A stretch of 64,000 bases of DNA from Thermaurantimonas sp046295455 (GTDB lineage Bacteria; Bacteroidota; Bacteroidia; Flavobacteriales; Schleiferiaceae), in the NCBI GenBank assembly GCA_046295455.1, contig JBKBNI010000009.1, forward strand, positions 1-64,000, written 5' to 3'. This document shows, one piece after another, positions 1-8,769 of the stretch; position 1 is the first letter of the stretch, and each line of letters begins with the position of its first letter. Under the pieces are notes generated by a model. The model was not told the DNA's origin, made no database searches, and saw nothing but the letters and a program-made list of their open reading frames with translations. The position numbers and the translations under genes were made by a program.

Positions 1-1
1 G

Positions 2-835
2 CCCACTATACTCGGTAAGGAAATCGACGTGTTTTTGGTTCGTCTGAAAAACCAACGGAAGCTGTTGTTACAGATTCCTTTTTCAGCCAAATTCGGTGGC
101 GCTACCGGCAATATGAACGCCCACTATGTGGCCTTTCCTCATTTGGATTGGCACGCGTTTGCTGATCGATTTGTAAATGAGCATCTTAGCTTATCTCGTT
201 CTTATCCAACCACTCAGATTGAGCATTATGATCACCTGGCAGCTTATTTCGATGCCTTAAAGCGAATTAATACAATCCTGGTCGACTTTAGCCGCGATGT
301 CTGGCACTACATAAGCATGGAATATTTCAGCCAGAAAGTAATTGCCGGAGAAGTAGGCTCATCAGCCATGCCGCACAAAGTGAATCCAATAGATTTCGAA
401 AATGCTGAAGGCAATCTTATGCTGGCTAATGCCCTGTTTGAATTTTTGAGTCAAAAACTTCCCGTATCCCGGCTTCAGCGGGATCTAAGCGATAGTACGG
501 TACTGAGAAATATTGGAGTCCCCCTGGCACATACTGTAATCAGCATCAAATCCTTGCTGAAAGGACTTGACAAAATAACGGTCAACAAGCCGGCAATCGA
601 CCATGACCTTCAAAAAAACTGGGCTGTGGTCGCCGAAGCGATCCAGACGATCCTGCGTCGGGAAAATTATCCCAATCCATATGAAGCACTGAAGGCGTTA
701 AGCCGTCGGGAATCTCCGCCGGGTCAGACCGAATTTATTGATTTCATCCATCAACTCGATGTCCGCGAAGAAGTGAAAAAGGAGCTATTATCGATTACTC
801 CATATAATTACACTGGAAGATGGACGATATCCTGA
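2..835 (+). CDS. purB: Adenylosuccinate lyase, C-terminal part (5' truncated)
   Basis: Adenylosuccinate lyase works twice in purine synthesis, splitting fumarate from SAICAR and from adenylosuccinate in the cytoplasm. The frame is open from base 2, so the N-terminus lies outside the window; the GTG at 29 is an internal codon, because the preceding residues PTILGKEID continue the family alignment. The fumarase/aspartase signature GSSAMPHKVNPIDFE is intact, and the flanking stretches TTQIEHYD, LPVSRLQRDLSDSTVLRN and the terminal TPYNYTGR match the E. coli-type PurB pattern as I know it. The stop at 833-835 overlaps the start of the next gene by 16 bases, which suggests co-transcription and perhaps translational coupling. 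Identification is firm; only the missing start is uncertain. Confidence 0.96.
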   Translation, partial: PTILGKEIDVFLVRLKNQRKLLLQIPFSAKFGGATGNMNAHYVAFPHLDWHAFADRFVNEHLSLSRSYPTTQIEHYDHLAAYFDALKRINTILVDFSRDVWHYISMEYFSQKVIAGEVGSSAMPHKVNPIDFENAEGNLMLANALFEFLSQKLPVSRLQRDLSDSTVLRNIGVPLAHTVISIKSLLKGLDKITVNKPAIDHDLQKNWAVVAEAIQTILRRENYPNPYEALKALSRRESPPGQTEFIDFIHQLDVREEVKKELLSITPYNYTGRWTIS

Positions 836-1764
836 TCGATACACAGCCAGTCAGTGCCGGCACCCACAAGAGAATTGAAATTGAAGTTGCCCGCCTGCCA
901 TCGGGTACAATCATTCACATGCCGGTATTTGTGTACCGGAGCAAAAATCCGGGTCCGGTCGTGATGCTCTCCGGGGGCCTGCACGGCGACGAGATCAATG
1001 GTGTAGAGATCATCCGCCGGGTAGTAGCCGGGCGATGGATTCACCAGTTGCTCTCGGGCACGGTGATCGCACTGCCCATCATCAATGTGTACGGATTTAT
1101 CCACTTTTCGAGAGATGTGCCGGACGGAAAAGATGTAAACCGCTCTTTTCCAGGCAATCCTGATGGTTCACTCGCCTCCATCGTGGCATCTATTATCAGC
1201 CGAAAAATTCTGCCTCTCATCGACTTTGGCATTGATTTTCACACGGGTGGCGCCAGCAGGACCAACTATCCTCAGATTCGCTTCGATAAGCGGGATCAAA
1301 AGGCTGCTGAGCTGGCCAAAGCCTTCAACGCGCCTTTTACACTGTATTCATCAGTCATAGACGGATCTCTGAGAGCTACCGCGGCCCAAATGGAGAAGAC
1401 CATAGTGGTCTATGAGGGCGGTGAGTCTATGCGTTTCGATACTCTCGCCATTGAAGAAGGATTGAAAGGAATACGTCGGGTACTGCGACACTTTGGTATG
1501 GTAAAAGTAGGAGCTTCCTCTGCCCAGAAATCTATCATTTGTGCCAACTCTACCTGGGTCAGAGCAGAGGCTTCAGGTCTATTTACATTCTTAAAACAAT
1601 CGGGACAGGAAGTGGCTGACGGGGAGATTATCGGTTATATTCACAATCCTTACAATTTGTACAACATTCCGGTAATTTCTACTGTATCCGGATACATCAT
1701 TGGACATAATAACATACCACTTGTACACAAAGGTGATGCACTGTTTCACATTGGTTATACGTAA
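820..1764 (+). CDS. Succinylglutamate desuccinylase/aspartoacylase family protein
   Basis: This is a zinc-dependent deacylase/carboxypeptidase-like enzyme of the AstE/AspA family (M14-like fold). Of 314 residues, the zinc site is visible as HGDE (His55, Glu58) plus the distant DFHTGG (His141). DVNRSFPG (about 105-112) is the Asn-Arg substrate-carboxylate motif, and YEGGE (about 198-202) supplies the likely catalytic Glu. The C-terminal beta-rich part (about 235-314) is the usual small domain, resembling a lipoyl-like sandwich. The substrate cannot be read from sequence, because the subfamily covers N-acyl amino acids and other amides, and no arginine-catabolism genes are nearby. The ATG at 820 lies inside the end of purB. 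The 33-base gap to the next gene keeps it in the same apparent operon. Confidence 0.85.
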   Translation: MDDILIDTQPVSAGTHKRIEIEVARLPSGTIIHMPVFVYRSKNPGPVVMLSGGLHGDEINGVEIIRRVVAGRWIHQLLSGTVIALPIINVYGFIHFSRDVPDGKDVNRSFPGNPDGSLASIVASIISRKILPLIDFGIDFHTGGASRTNYPQIRFDKRDQKAAELAKAFNAPFTLYSSVIDGSLRATAAQMEKTIVVYEGGESMRFDTLAIEEGLKGIRRVLRHFGMVKVGASSAQKSIICANSTWVRAEASGLFTFLKQSGQEVADGEIIGYIHNPYNLYNIPVISTVSGYIIGHNNIPLVHKGDALFHIGYT

Positions 1765-1797
1765 CGAATTATTTTAGCATCACATTCTCTGTCCGGT

Positions 1798-2592
1798 ATG
1801 AATGAAGACTATATACTCTATAAAAACGTAAAAATCACCTATTACACCTACGGAAACCCAAAAGGAAAAACCATCGTATGGCTGCACGGATTTTTGGAAA
1901 ACAGCCAGATGTGGACATATCTCACAGACCATCTGCCGACTACTTTCAGACATATTTTTATTGACTTGCCCGGATTTGGCAAAAGCCAGTGCATTGCCTA
2001 TGTACATACCATGGAAGAAATGGCAAAAGTCGTAAAGGCAGTGATGACCAAACTAAAAGTAAGAAAGGCTGCATTGATCGGACACTCTATGGGAGGATAC
2101 GTCTCTCTGGCATTTGGGGAGCTGTATCCCGAATCTGTACGGGCTATTTGTTTGCTGCATTCCACAGCTTCTGCGGATAGTGAAGATAAAATCCAGAATC
2201 GAAACAGAGGCATCGAAATTGCGAAGAAAAATCCCCAGCTCTTTGCCAGAACCACCTTCCAGGGGTTGTTTGCCCAGTGGGCACACGAGTTGTATAAAAC
2301 ACAGATCGAAGAGCAGTCTGAGATTGCAGCAGAGACAGCCGTGCAGGGAATTGTAGCAGCATTGGAAGGCATGAAAATCAGGCCTGACCGCACTGTACTT
2401 CTGCACTTTGCACCGTTTCCGGTCTTCCATATTGTAGGGCTGGAGGATCCGGTATTTGTTGGTCAGTCCCTGGACGACCAATTGAAAGCTCCAAAGGTTA
2501 AAGCCCATATCCTGAAAGCAGGACACATGAGCCACATAGAAAATCGCGAAGAGCTAATCCCTGTGTTAAATGCCTTTTTTAAATCCCTTTAG
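1798..2592 (+). CDS. Alpha/beta hydrolase
   Basis: A 264-residue soluble alpha/beta-hydrolase-fold protein. The oxyanion-hole region is WLHGFLENSQMW (about 28-39), the nucleophile elbow is GHSMGG (Ser97), the acid is probably Asp217 in GLEDPV, and the base His lies in GHMSHIE (His243 or His246). Its length and motifs fit the small esterase/MenH-like hydrolases. MenH itself is a possibility because the next gene is a chorismate-utilising enzyme, but nothing in the sequence decides this and no other menaquinone genes are present. No signal peptide is seen. It sits 33 bases after the AstE-like gene and 8 bases before pabB. Confidence 0.85.
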   Translation: MNEDYILYKNVKITYYTYGNPKGKTIVWLHGFLENSQMWTYLTDHLPTTFRHIFIDLPGFGKSQCIAYVHTMEEMAKVVKAVMTKLKVRKAALIGHSMGGYVSLAFGELYPESVRAICLLHSTASADSEDKIQNRNRGIEIAKKNPQLFARTTFQGLFAQWAHELYKTQIEEQSEIAAETAVQGIVAALEGMKIRPDRTVLLHFAPFPVFHIVGLEDPVFVGQSLDDQLKAPKVKAHILKAGHMSHIENREELIPVLNAFFKSL

Positions 2593-2600
2593 TCCATAGC

Positions 2601-3902
2601 ATGCTGAAAGAATGTATGCATCATGTAGAGACCAGAAGACGTCTGACCCTTGTCATAGATCATCATTCTCCGGATGAATTTTACCGCATGCTTGTTCGCT
2701 GGGGGTTCAATCAGCCGGAGTGTATGCTCTTTGACTCTTGTGGGCATACACAGGACAGATTCTATGAGTACGACTGGATATTCTTTGCCGGGGCAAAAAG
2801 GTATATGCCTTGGGAGGAGATACACCTGAGTCCACCGTCATTATGTGATGATTGGATGGGATTTTTACTGGCCTATAATTTTAAAAGTACCTTAGTCGGT
2901 CATATCAATCAGAAAAATTCGTTTTTCACCACTCCGGAGGCCATCTTTTTTACCCCGCGTTGGGTGTTTTATTCAAAAGGTCAGACGGTTTTTGCCGAGT
3001 TTTTGCCAGAGGATACAGAATCCTTCAGGGAGGTGTTGAAGTGTATTCAAATCTGTGATATTAGGGAATCCTCCCCAAACAAAATTCCTGATTTCGCGCC
3101 GGTGACCACCCATGAGGCATATATATCCACATTTCATAAAATCCAGGAGCACCTTTATCGGGGCGATATTTATGAGATGAATTACTGTGTCTTTTATGTT
3201 TCGGATCAGCCGCTGAGTAATATCCCTGACACGTGGTTTCAAAGAGTACAACGGAGCAGGGCACCGATGAGCGGGTTGTTTAAATTTGGAAATATTACAA
3301 CACTAAGCCATTCACCGGAGCGATTTTTTACGGTGAGAAATGGCACCCTGTACTCTCAACCCATCAAAGGCACAATCAGAAGGGGACTAGACGAAGAGGA
3401 AGACAAAAAGCTGAAACTTCAGCTTTTTGAAAGCAGGAAAGAACGCTCCGAAAATGTCATGATCGTGGACCTGGTCCGAAACGATATGTCACGCATCTGC
3501 GAAATCGGTTCTGTACATGTCGATGAACTGTTTGGGATACACACATTTGCCAGTGTTCATCAGATGATCAGCACCATCCGTGGCCAGCTCAGTCCAGGAT
3601 CTACAATCGGGGACATATTCAGGTCACTTTTTCCGATGGGCAGCATGACTGGTGCCCCCAAGCTCAGCGCAATGAATATCATCGAGCGTGTGGAGTCTCA
3701 CAACCGAGGAATCTATTCAGGAACGGCTGGATATGTAGCTCCAGGCGGAAATATGGATTGCAGCGTGATCATCCGGTCGGTAGTGGCCGACGTATCAAAA
3801 GGATATTCATACATTGGGGTAGGCTCAGCAGTGACGATTTATGCCAACGCCACAGACGAGTATGATGAATGTCTGCTTAAGTTGTCTTCCGTAATCAGCT
3901 AA
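2601..3902 (+). CDS. pabB: Aminodeoxychorismate synthase component I (chorismate-binding enzyme)
   Basis: Converts chorismate plus ammonia to 4-amino-4-deoxychorismate, the first step toward the p-aminobenzoate of folate. The C-terminal chorismate-binding domain is clear: PIKGTIRRG, IVDLVRNDMSRI, HQMISTIRG, FPMGSMTGAPK and IYSGTAGYVAPGG. The Lys in PIKGT is the residue used by PabB, where anthranilate synthase TrpE normally has Ala, so I prefer PabB over TrpE. At 433 residues it lacks a fused glutaminase or lyase domain, and no pabA or pabC lies next to it, so the amidotransferase must be encoded elsewhere. An alternative ATG lies 12 bases downstream. The stop is 3 bases before tilS. Confidence 0.88.
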   Translation: MLKECMHHVETRRRLTLVIDHHSPDEFYRMLVRWGFNQPECMLFDSCGHTQDRFYEYDWIFFAGAKRYMPWEEIHLSPPSLCDDWMGFLLAYNFKSTLVGHINQKNSFFTTPEAIFFTPRWVFYSKGQTVFAEFLPEDTESFREVLKCIQICDIRESSPNKIPDFAPVTTHEAYISTFHKIQEHLYRGDIYEMNYCVFYVSDQPLSNIPDTWFQRVQRSRAPMSGLFKFGNITTLSHSPERFFTVRNGTLYSQPIKGTIRRGLDEEEDKKLKLQLFESRKERSENVMIVDLVRNDMSRICEIGSVHVDELFGIHTFASVHQMISTIRGQLSPGSTIGDIFRSLFPMGSMTGAPKLSAMNIIERVESHNRGIYSGTAGYVAPGGNMDCSVIIRSVVADVSKGYSYIGVGSAVTIYANATDEYDECLLKLSSVIS

Positions 3903-3905
3903 ATA

Positions 3906-5228
3906 ATGGACAGTGAGGAGTTACATCCTGTAGAGAAGGTTTTTCTTAATGCTCTGAGTCAATTCAAAGTCGAACAGCAGCCCATCCTTGCAGGTGTCAG
4001 CGGGGGAGTGGATTCGATGACCATGCTGTATCTCTTTCGAAAGCATCAAAAAAATGTAATTGCCGTACACGTCAATTACCATTTAAGAGGGACTGATTCC
4101 GATGAAGATGAGCAGCTGGTGAGAGCATTCTGCAGATTCCATTCCATACCTGTCGAGGTATTTCACTTTGACAAGAGCATCCACAGCCGCAGAGGCCACA
4201 GCCTTCAAATGGCAGCCCGGGCATTCCGCTACGAAAAGTTTTTCGAAATGAAAGTGCGCTACAATGCCGATTATGTCGCACTTGGACATCATTGGGATGA
4301 TTATATTGAGACATTTATACTCCATATGACCAGAGGAGCCGGTCTCCGGGGTCTTCTTCAGGTAGGCGATGAACTGTTTTTTTTAAGGCCTCTGGCCAAT
4401 GCCACTAAAGAAGACATTGTGGACTATGCCTTGCGCAACTCCGTCGATTGGAGGGAGGACATATCAAATTTTTCGGAAGTCTATGAGCGAAACCGGATTC
4501 GAAACGAAATACTCCCGCTGCTCCACACGCTGCACCCAAGGGTTTCTGCAGGGTTGAAGCATACCCTGGAAAATCTTGGTAGTGCTTTCGCATTTATTCG
4601 ATTCAAATCAAAAGAGTATATCCAGCTCAATAAAGAAGAGCTCCATGAAGGTTACAAGATCTCCCTGGCCCAATTATATCCCTGGAAGCCTGCATACAGA
4701 GCACTGCTTCAGGAGGTCCTAACGGAAAGTAACATTCCGGTATCCTCAGTGGATAATCTGATCCAGAGATTCCATCTTCCGGAATCAAAAATCTGGCACT
4801 CAGGATATCCGCTTGTATTCACCCGAAATGCAGAACTCTACGTTTATCCGCGCGAACATCGCTCGTCAAAGTTGTCAGTCACAAAAGAGTGGCTCGATAT
4901 AAATCACCCATGCGAAATAAAGGGGTGGGGTACTGTCGAGCACGTGAGTGATAATGCCGACCTGTGGATTTCCCCCGTTGTGCAACTGTCCACATTGACA
5001 TTTCGCCCATGGCTTCCGTCCGATTACATCTTTCTCAAAGACGGCGGCCGCAAGAAGGTAGGGGATGTTTTAAAAGATAAAAAACTTAACATTGTCCAGA
5101 GAAACAAAGTCCTGGTCATGACATCAGATTCAGAAGTTGTGTGGATCGTAAAGATTCAGGCAGATGCCCGATATGTGGCAGAGCAGGGCACAGGTATCGG
5201 GCTGAAGGCGAGGTGCTTTTGGTTATAA
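3906..5228 (+). CDS. tilS: tRNA(Ile)-lysidine synthetase
   Basis: TilS uses ATP and lysine to convert C34 of the CAU-anticodon tRNA-Ile to lysidine, so that it reads AUA; it is essential in most bacteria. The PP-loop motif SGGVDS (residues 32-37) binds ATP. VHVNYHLRG and ALGHHWDDYIETFILHMTRG are the other conserved N-type ATPase segments. The 440-residue length leaves the usual middle and C-terminal tRNA-binding domains, ending in a TilS-C-like stretch (RPWLPSD, KKVGDVLKDKK). It is the last gene of the purB-pabB-tilS run; its TAA directly abuts the A-tract of the terminator hairpin. Confidence 0.95.
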   Translation: MDSEELHPVEKVFLNALSQFKVEQQPILAGVSGGVDSMTMLYLFRKHQKNVIAVHVNYHLRGTDSDEDEQLVRAFCRFHSIPVEVFHFDKSIHSRRGHSLQMAARAFRYEKFFEMKVRYNADYVALGHHWDDYIETFILHMTRGAGLRGLLQVGDELFFLRPLANATKEDIVDYALRNSVDWREDISNFSEVYERNRIRNEILPLLHTLHPRVSAGLKHTLENLGSAFAFIRFKSKEYIQLNKEELHEGYKISLAQLYPWKPAYRALLQEVLTESNIPVSSVDNLIQRFHLPESKIWHSGYPLVFTRNAELYVYPREHRSSKLSVTKEWLDINHPCEIKGWGTVEHVSDNADLWISPVVQLSTLTFRPWLPSDYIFLKDGGRKKVGDVLKDKKLNIVQRNKVLVMTSDSEVVWIVKIQADARYVAEQGTGIGLKARCFWL

Positions 5229-5253
5229 AAAAAAACCCGGCCGGATGGCCGGG
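5227..5253 (-). terminator. Intrinsic terminator for the OmpA/LysM gene (GC stem, 9-T tail on minus strand)
   Basis: A perfect 7-bp GC stem, CCCGGCC at 5236-5242 paired with GGCCGGG at 5247-5253, closes a GGAT tetraloop. On the minus strand it is followed directly by nine T residues (the A-run at 5227-5235). It lies 30 bases beyond the stop of the minus-strand OmpA gene and overlaps the tilS stop codon. It may also slow plus-strand readthrough, but the T-tract serves only the minus strand. Confidence 0.9.
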
Positions 5254-5283
5254 CTGCAAGCTCGAGAGGATTATAATAAATTA

Positions 5284-7833
5284 TTACTTGACAAAGATAA
5301 TAAGTCCGGGAATAAGATCAGGTTCTTTCACGTTAGGGTTGAGTTGTTTTAGCTCTTTTACTGTCAATCCTGTTTTTTGAGCGATAGTCCTGAAATTATC
5401 CCCCTGTTCTACACGGTACCGTTTGCTGTCATACTCTGTATAATCCCCCCCTGGGGTGACTTTCAGTTCTAGGCCTTCAAAAACCCGTACCCCTCTCAGT
5501 CCTCCATTTAGCTCCCGCAGTTCTCGCAGAGTGATGTTGTATTGCTGGGCTATTTTACCAAAGTTGTCACGTGGTTCGCAGATGTGTATTTGTCCGATGG
5601 GCTTTTCGGTTGGGGCATCCGGTTTTGAATCAGTACTGGTAGCTGTTGCACCTTGCTGAGCATCAGGTTGATCAGTTTTAGCCTTAGGCACATAATTTTC
5701 AGAAATCACCCTGAAATCTGTACGGCGGTTGATTTGATTAGCAACTTCTTGAAGCTCAGGTGAGAGGGTTTTGATAAATTTTTCTGTAAGAACTGTGCCT
5801 GGTTTAAATTGTCCTTTGCCGTATCCTTCATAATTCTCAGGCACGACAAATGGTTCCCGCTCACCTTTACCTACTGCGGTTAGGCGTTCCGGGTCGATGC
5901 CTTTTTCGATCAGATAATCTACACAAGCTTGTGCTCTTCGTTGGGAGAGCAAATCATTATTAGCGTCAGAATCGCGATAATCGGTGTGTGACCGCAGTTC
6001 AATTGCAATGTTGGGGTTTTTGACCAGAATGTCATACACCACATCCAAGGCTTCTTTGGATTCAGGTCTTAAATCCCATTTTGCAAGATCAAAAAACACA
6101 TTAGGCAGTACTATCGGCTCTTCGATAGGATCGAGCGATTTATTGATTTTGAATGAATACAAAAAGTAATTCTCTGCTGGTATGAATTCATATTGATCCA
6201 TAGTTATGCCCATCGTGGTAAAATTGCTGGAACCACTGAGAAATTTTTTCTTCTCAAAATTTATTTGATAACTCACGTTCTCTTTGAGCGTACCCGGCTC
6301 TACAATGAGCACACCATTTTTATCCGTGTTTACCGTAATACTGGATCCATCGCTTCCATCAATACGGGCACTTACTTGCTGCAGAGGCTTTTTGTCCTTC
6401 GAATTGGTAACAAATACCTCCAGTCTATACTCCAAGGGTGCCAGATAAATGGCATACAAATCGTCGCCCCCGCGACCACCCTCTCTGTTAGACGAGATAA
6501 AACCTCGACGAGCGCCTCCATCCTCGAGCACGATGGCAAAATCATCAAAATTGGTATTGATTGGATATCCCATATTCTCCGGAGCTCCTGTGGGCATTCC
6601 TTCCTCATCGACCGGAACTCTGAATATATCCAAACCTCCCAGACCGGGATGGCTGGTGCTCGAAAAGTAGAGATATCCATCGTCGTGGGCAAACGGAAAA
6701 AGCTCGTCTCCGGGACCATTGACCAATGGACCGAGGTTTTTTGGTGTATCCCAGGAGCGGGATCTTCGGTTGTACGTTGTGATCCATATATCTTTTCCTC
6801 CCAGGCTACCTGGCATATCGCTGGCAAAGTAGAGAAATTTATCATCCGGCGAAAGGGCGGGATGACCCACACTGCTCACGGAGTCAGGTGCCAGAATCAC
6901 AATTTCCGGTTCTTTCCAGTCCTGACCCAAACGCTCTGTCACATAGATTCCACAGCCCAGGTTTTGGCTTTTTTGCTTCAGACAGCGGGTGAAGTACATA
7001 GTCTTCCGTCTTTTATCCAATGTCAGGCCTCCCTCATGGAAGTTTGTGTTTATCATAGAGCTAACCGGAACGGGCTCCAGCCACTTGGTTTCTGCCATGA
7101 GCGATTTGTTTTCTCCTCTTTTTAGTCTTTGTTGTCTTTTATTGGTTTTCCTTTCGGCTCTGGCTATGAAAATATCCGTGAAGTTGCCGCCAAACCATCC
7201 CTCACGCTTTTTGCCGGTAGATCCCAGTCGGTCTGATGTAAACATAATTTCGTCGTATGTACCTGGTCTTCCCGAGTATACCACACCAAATTCATTTTCT
7301 TTGGTATTGAGATCTTTAACATTTTCGACCAGGTATCTTGTGCGATTTTTCTTTAAATCGGCTGCAAGCCGGCAACCCTTAATTCCATTTTTTGCCCTTT
7401 GGTCGTCCGGCTGCAGATTCAGATATGCTTCATATTCTTTTATCGCATCTTCCCATTCTCCGAGGTTGTGTAGTGATTGAGCTAGTAAAAGTCTTACTTC
7501 TGGATCCGAATACCCGGCATTTATAGCTCTTTGGAAATAATTAATCGCATTTTTAAAATTCAGCATTTTAAAATTGCACAATCCGAGATAAAAAGTGATT
7601 TCTGTCCGCTCGGATTTGTTTCGAGTTTTTGAAAATGCCTTTTTGAATTGTTCAGCAGCAAAATAGAATTCGTTGGATTTGAAGGCGTCCATTGCCTGTT
7701 TGAATTCTTTACTTTTTTTCTCCTCTTTAGGTGTAGTGGAGCTGGTGTTGGAGGTAGAGGCTAACTGTTGAGAAACTCCTGAAAATGAGAAGAATAATGT
7801 TAGAACGATTGTTGCTATTCGTAAGTGGCTCAT
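5284..7833 (-). CDS. TPR-PD40-OmpA envelope protein with two C-terminal LysM modules (PorE-like)
   Basis: Counting from an upstream in-frame Met (7866), the 860-residue frame contains a signal peptide (about 12-34), TPR helices (56-160), a beta-propeller of PD40/WD40-like repeats (about 200-475, with LSPDDKFLYFASD-type repeats), a carboxypeptidase-regulatory-like domain (480-560), an OmpA peptidoglycan-binding domain (588-670, with HTDYRDSDANNDLLSQRRA) and two LysM modules (about 760-804 and 816-860). I prefer the start at 7833, since MSHLRIATIVLTLFFSFSG makes a better export signal. TPR-WD40-CRD-OmpA is the architecture described for PorE, which links the T9SS to peptidoglycan; the two LysM modules are extra. 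Role as a periplasmic anchor or T9SS partner is inference. A strong terminator follows. Confidence 0.85.
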   Translation of the reverse strand: MSHLRIATIVLTLFFSFSGVSQQLASTSNTSSTTPKEEKKSKEFKQAMDAFKSNEFYFAAEQFKKAFSKTRNKSERTEITFYLGLCNFKMLNFKNAINYFQRAINAGYSDPEVRLLLAQSLHNLGEWEDAIKEYEAYLNLQPDDQRAKNGIKGCRLAADLKKNRTRYLVENVKDLNTKENEFGVVYSGRPGTYDEIMFTSDRLGSTGKKREGWFGGNFTDIFIARAERKTNKRQQRLKRGENKSLMAETKWLEPVPVSSMINTNFHEGGLTLDKRRKTMYFTRCLKQKSQNLGCGIYVTERLGQDWKEPEIVILAPDSVSSVGHPALSPDDKFLYFASDMPGSLGGKDIWITTYNRRSRSWDTPKNLGPLVNGPGDELFPFAHDDGYLYFSSTSHPGLGGLDIFRVPVDEEGMPTGAPENMGYPINTNFDDFAIVLEDGGARRGFISSNREGGRGGDDLYAIYLAPLEYRLEVFVTNSKDKKPLQQVSARIDGSDGSSITVNTDKNGVLIVEPGTLKENVSYQINFEKKKFLSGSSNFTTMGITMDQYEFIPAENYFLYSFKINKSLDPIEEPIVLPNVFFDLAKWDLRPESKEALDVVYDILVKNPNIAIELRSHTDYRDSDANNDLLSQRRAQACVDYLIEKGIDPERLTAVGKGEREPFVVPENYEGYGKGQFKPGTVLTEKFIKTLSPELQEVANQINRRTDFRVISENYVPKAKTDQPDAQQGATATSTDSKPDAPTEKPIGQIHICEPRDNFGKIAQQYNITLRELRELNGGLRGVRVFEGLELKVTPGGDYTEYDSKRYRVEQGDNFRTIAQKTGLTVKELKQLNPNVKEPDLIPGLIIFVK

Positions 7834-8156
7834 TCGTGTTGAGTTGAAAACTGATTTAATTGCCAAAATAAAGATTAATTAATGAATTATCAAAATGCAG
7901 CATGATGAACAGAAAATTTGTATTCATTCCAAGGATGGCGCCAATAAAAGCACATAACCTGGAATATTGCTGTGTAATTGCTGCTAAATTTTGTTTTGGA
8001 AAGTTTAGAAGGTTATTTTCATGTGAGATAATTTTAGATGATACTTCTATAAAGACATTTTCTTTGTCAAATAGGCAGTGATAGAGGCTTGCAGGGATCA
8101 AATATTTGTTAATGTTTTGATAATAGAAATTAAATACTTTTGTCCAAATTTAGCAC
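7834..8156. other. 323-base divergent intergenic region
   Basis: AT-rich spacer between the minus-strand OmpA/LysM gene and the plus-strand lamin-tail lipoprotein. The only signal I can name is the -7 promoter element at 8135-8142 listed separately. An 81-codon minus-strand frame (7856-8101) has no recognisable motif and I do not call it. No RNA gene or repeat was seen. Confidence 0.6.
8135..8142 (+). promoter_or_regulatory. Bacteroidota -7 promoter element (TACTTTTG)
   Basis: Exact match to TAnnTTTG, 14 bases before the ATG of the lamin-tail lipoprotein gene. TTTG at 8116-8119 could serve as a -33 element, although its 15-base spacing is shorter than the usual 17-23. The transcript would have a very short leader. 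Confidence 0.6.
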
Positions 8157-8744
8157 ATGAAATTAATTAAAGTTGTATCAGTTTTTGCGTTATTAACATT
8201 GCTTTCTTGTTTAAAAGACAGAGTGTTACCTTCAGATCCAGGCAGTGATCCTACTCCTCCACCACTGGCAGACACCATCAAGGCACTTCAAATAAATACC
8301 TTGAGAATTAACGAGTTAGTGGCATCAGGAAGTAATTTACCAGACGAATTCGGACAAAGCAATGACTGGGTTGAAATCTTCAACCCATCATTTACCAGAT
8401 GGGTCAAACTCACGGGCGGAAAAACATTTTTTAGCGATAATAAAGGAAATCCTACCAAATATACAGTCTCAAAAGACTGGTTTATACCACCAAGGGGATT
8501 CTTGATCGTGTTCTGCAACTCAAGAAATACAGAAGGACAATTCATAAATACCTCATTTGGTCTCTCTTCGTCGGGTGAAGATTTTCTCATTGCTTATCAG
8601 GATGAAGCCGGAGGAGCTTTAGTTCTAGTAGACGAAATGACTTTTTTGCCGTATGATTTTGCAAAGTCTATAGGATTGCGTCCGGATGGTATCGGCAATA
8701 CGTATTTGGAAATGATTATGACACCCGGTGCTCCCAATCAATAA
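8157..8744 (+). CDS. Lipoprotein with lamin-tail (LTD-like) domain
   Basis: A 195-residue exported protein. The signal peptide ends in a lipobox, LLSC, giving lipid-Cys18. After a Pro/Asp-rich linker (about 22-42), the body reads as a lamin-tail domain: RINELVASGS, then SNDWVEIFNPS, then GLSSSGEDFLI and GNTYLEMIMTPGAPNQ. These match the 'NEImasN...DWIElyNps...Gl' pattern of that immunoglobulin-like domain, common in secreted Bacteroidota proteins. Function is unknown; adhesion or structural binding is only a guess. It has its own promoter-like element. The next gene follows after 25 bases and may be co-transcribed. Confidence 0.78.
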   Translation: MKLIKVVSVFALLTLLSCLKDRVLPSDPGSDPTPPPLADTIKALQINTLRINELVASGSNLPDEFGQSNDWVEIFNPSFTRWVKLTGGKTFFSDNKGNPTKYTVSKDWFIPPRGFLIVFCNSRNTEGQFINTSFGLSSSGEDFLIAYQDEAGGALVLVDEMTFLPYDFAKSIGLRPDGIGNTYLEMIMTPGAPNQ

Positions 8745-8769
8745 TTACTAAAACACTTAATTAATCCCA

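Noticed and set aside
2053..2535. 160-codon minus-strand frame inside the alpha/beta hydrolase gene
   Set aside because: The plus-strand hydrolase has all catalytic motifs; the opposite frame is random-looking.
6193..7125. 310-codon open frame on the plus strand, opposite the OmpA/LysM gene
   Set aside because: The minus-strand frame is a clear multi-domain protein over the same bases; the opposite frame shows no motif, signal or neighbour logic and is a composition shadow.
7856..8101. 81-codon minus-strand frame upstream of the OmpA/LysM gene
   Set aside because: No recognisable domain, partly overlaps that gene's upstream codons, and looks like chance in an AT-rich spacer.
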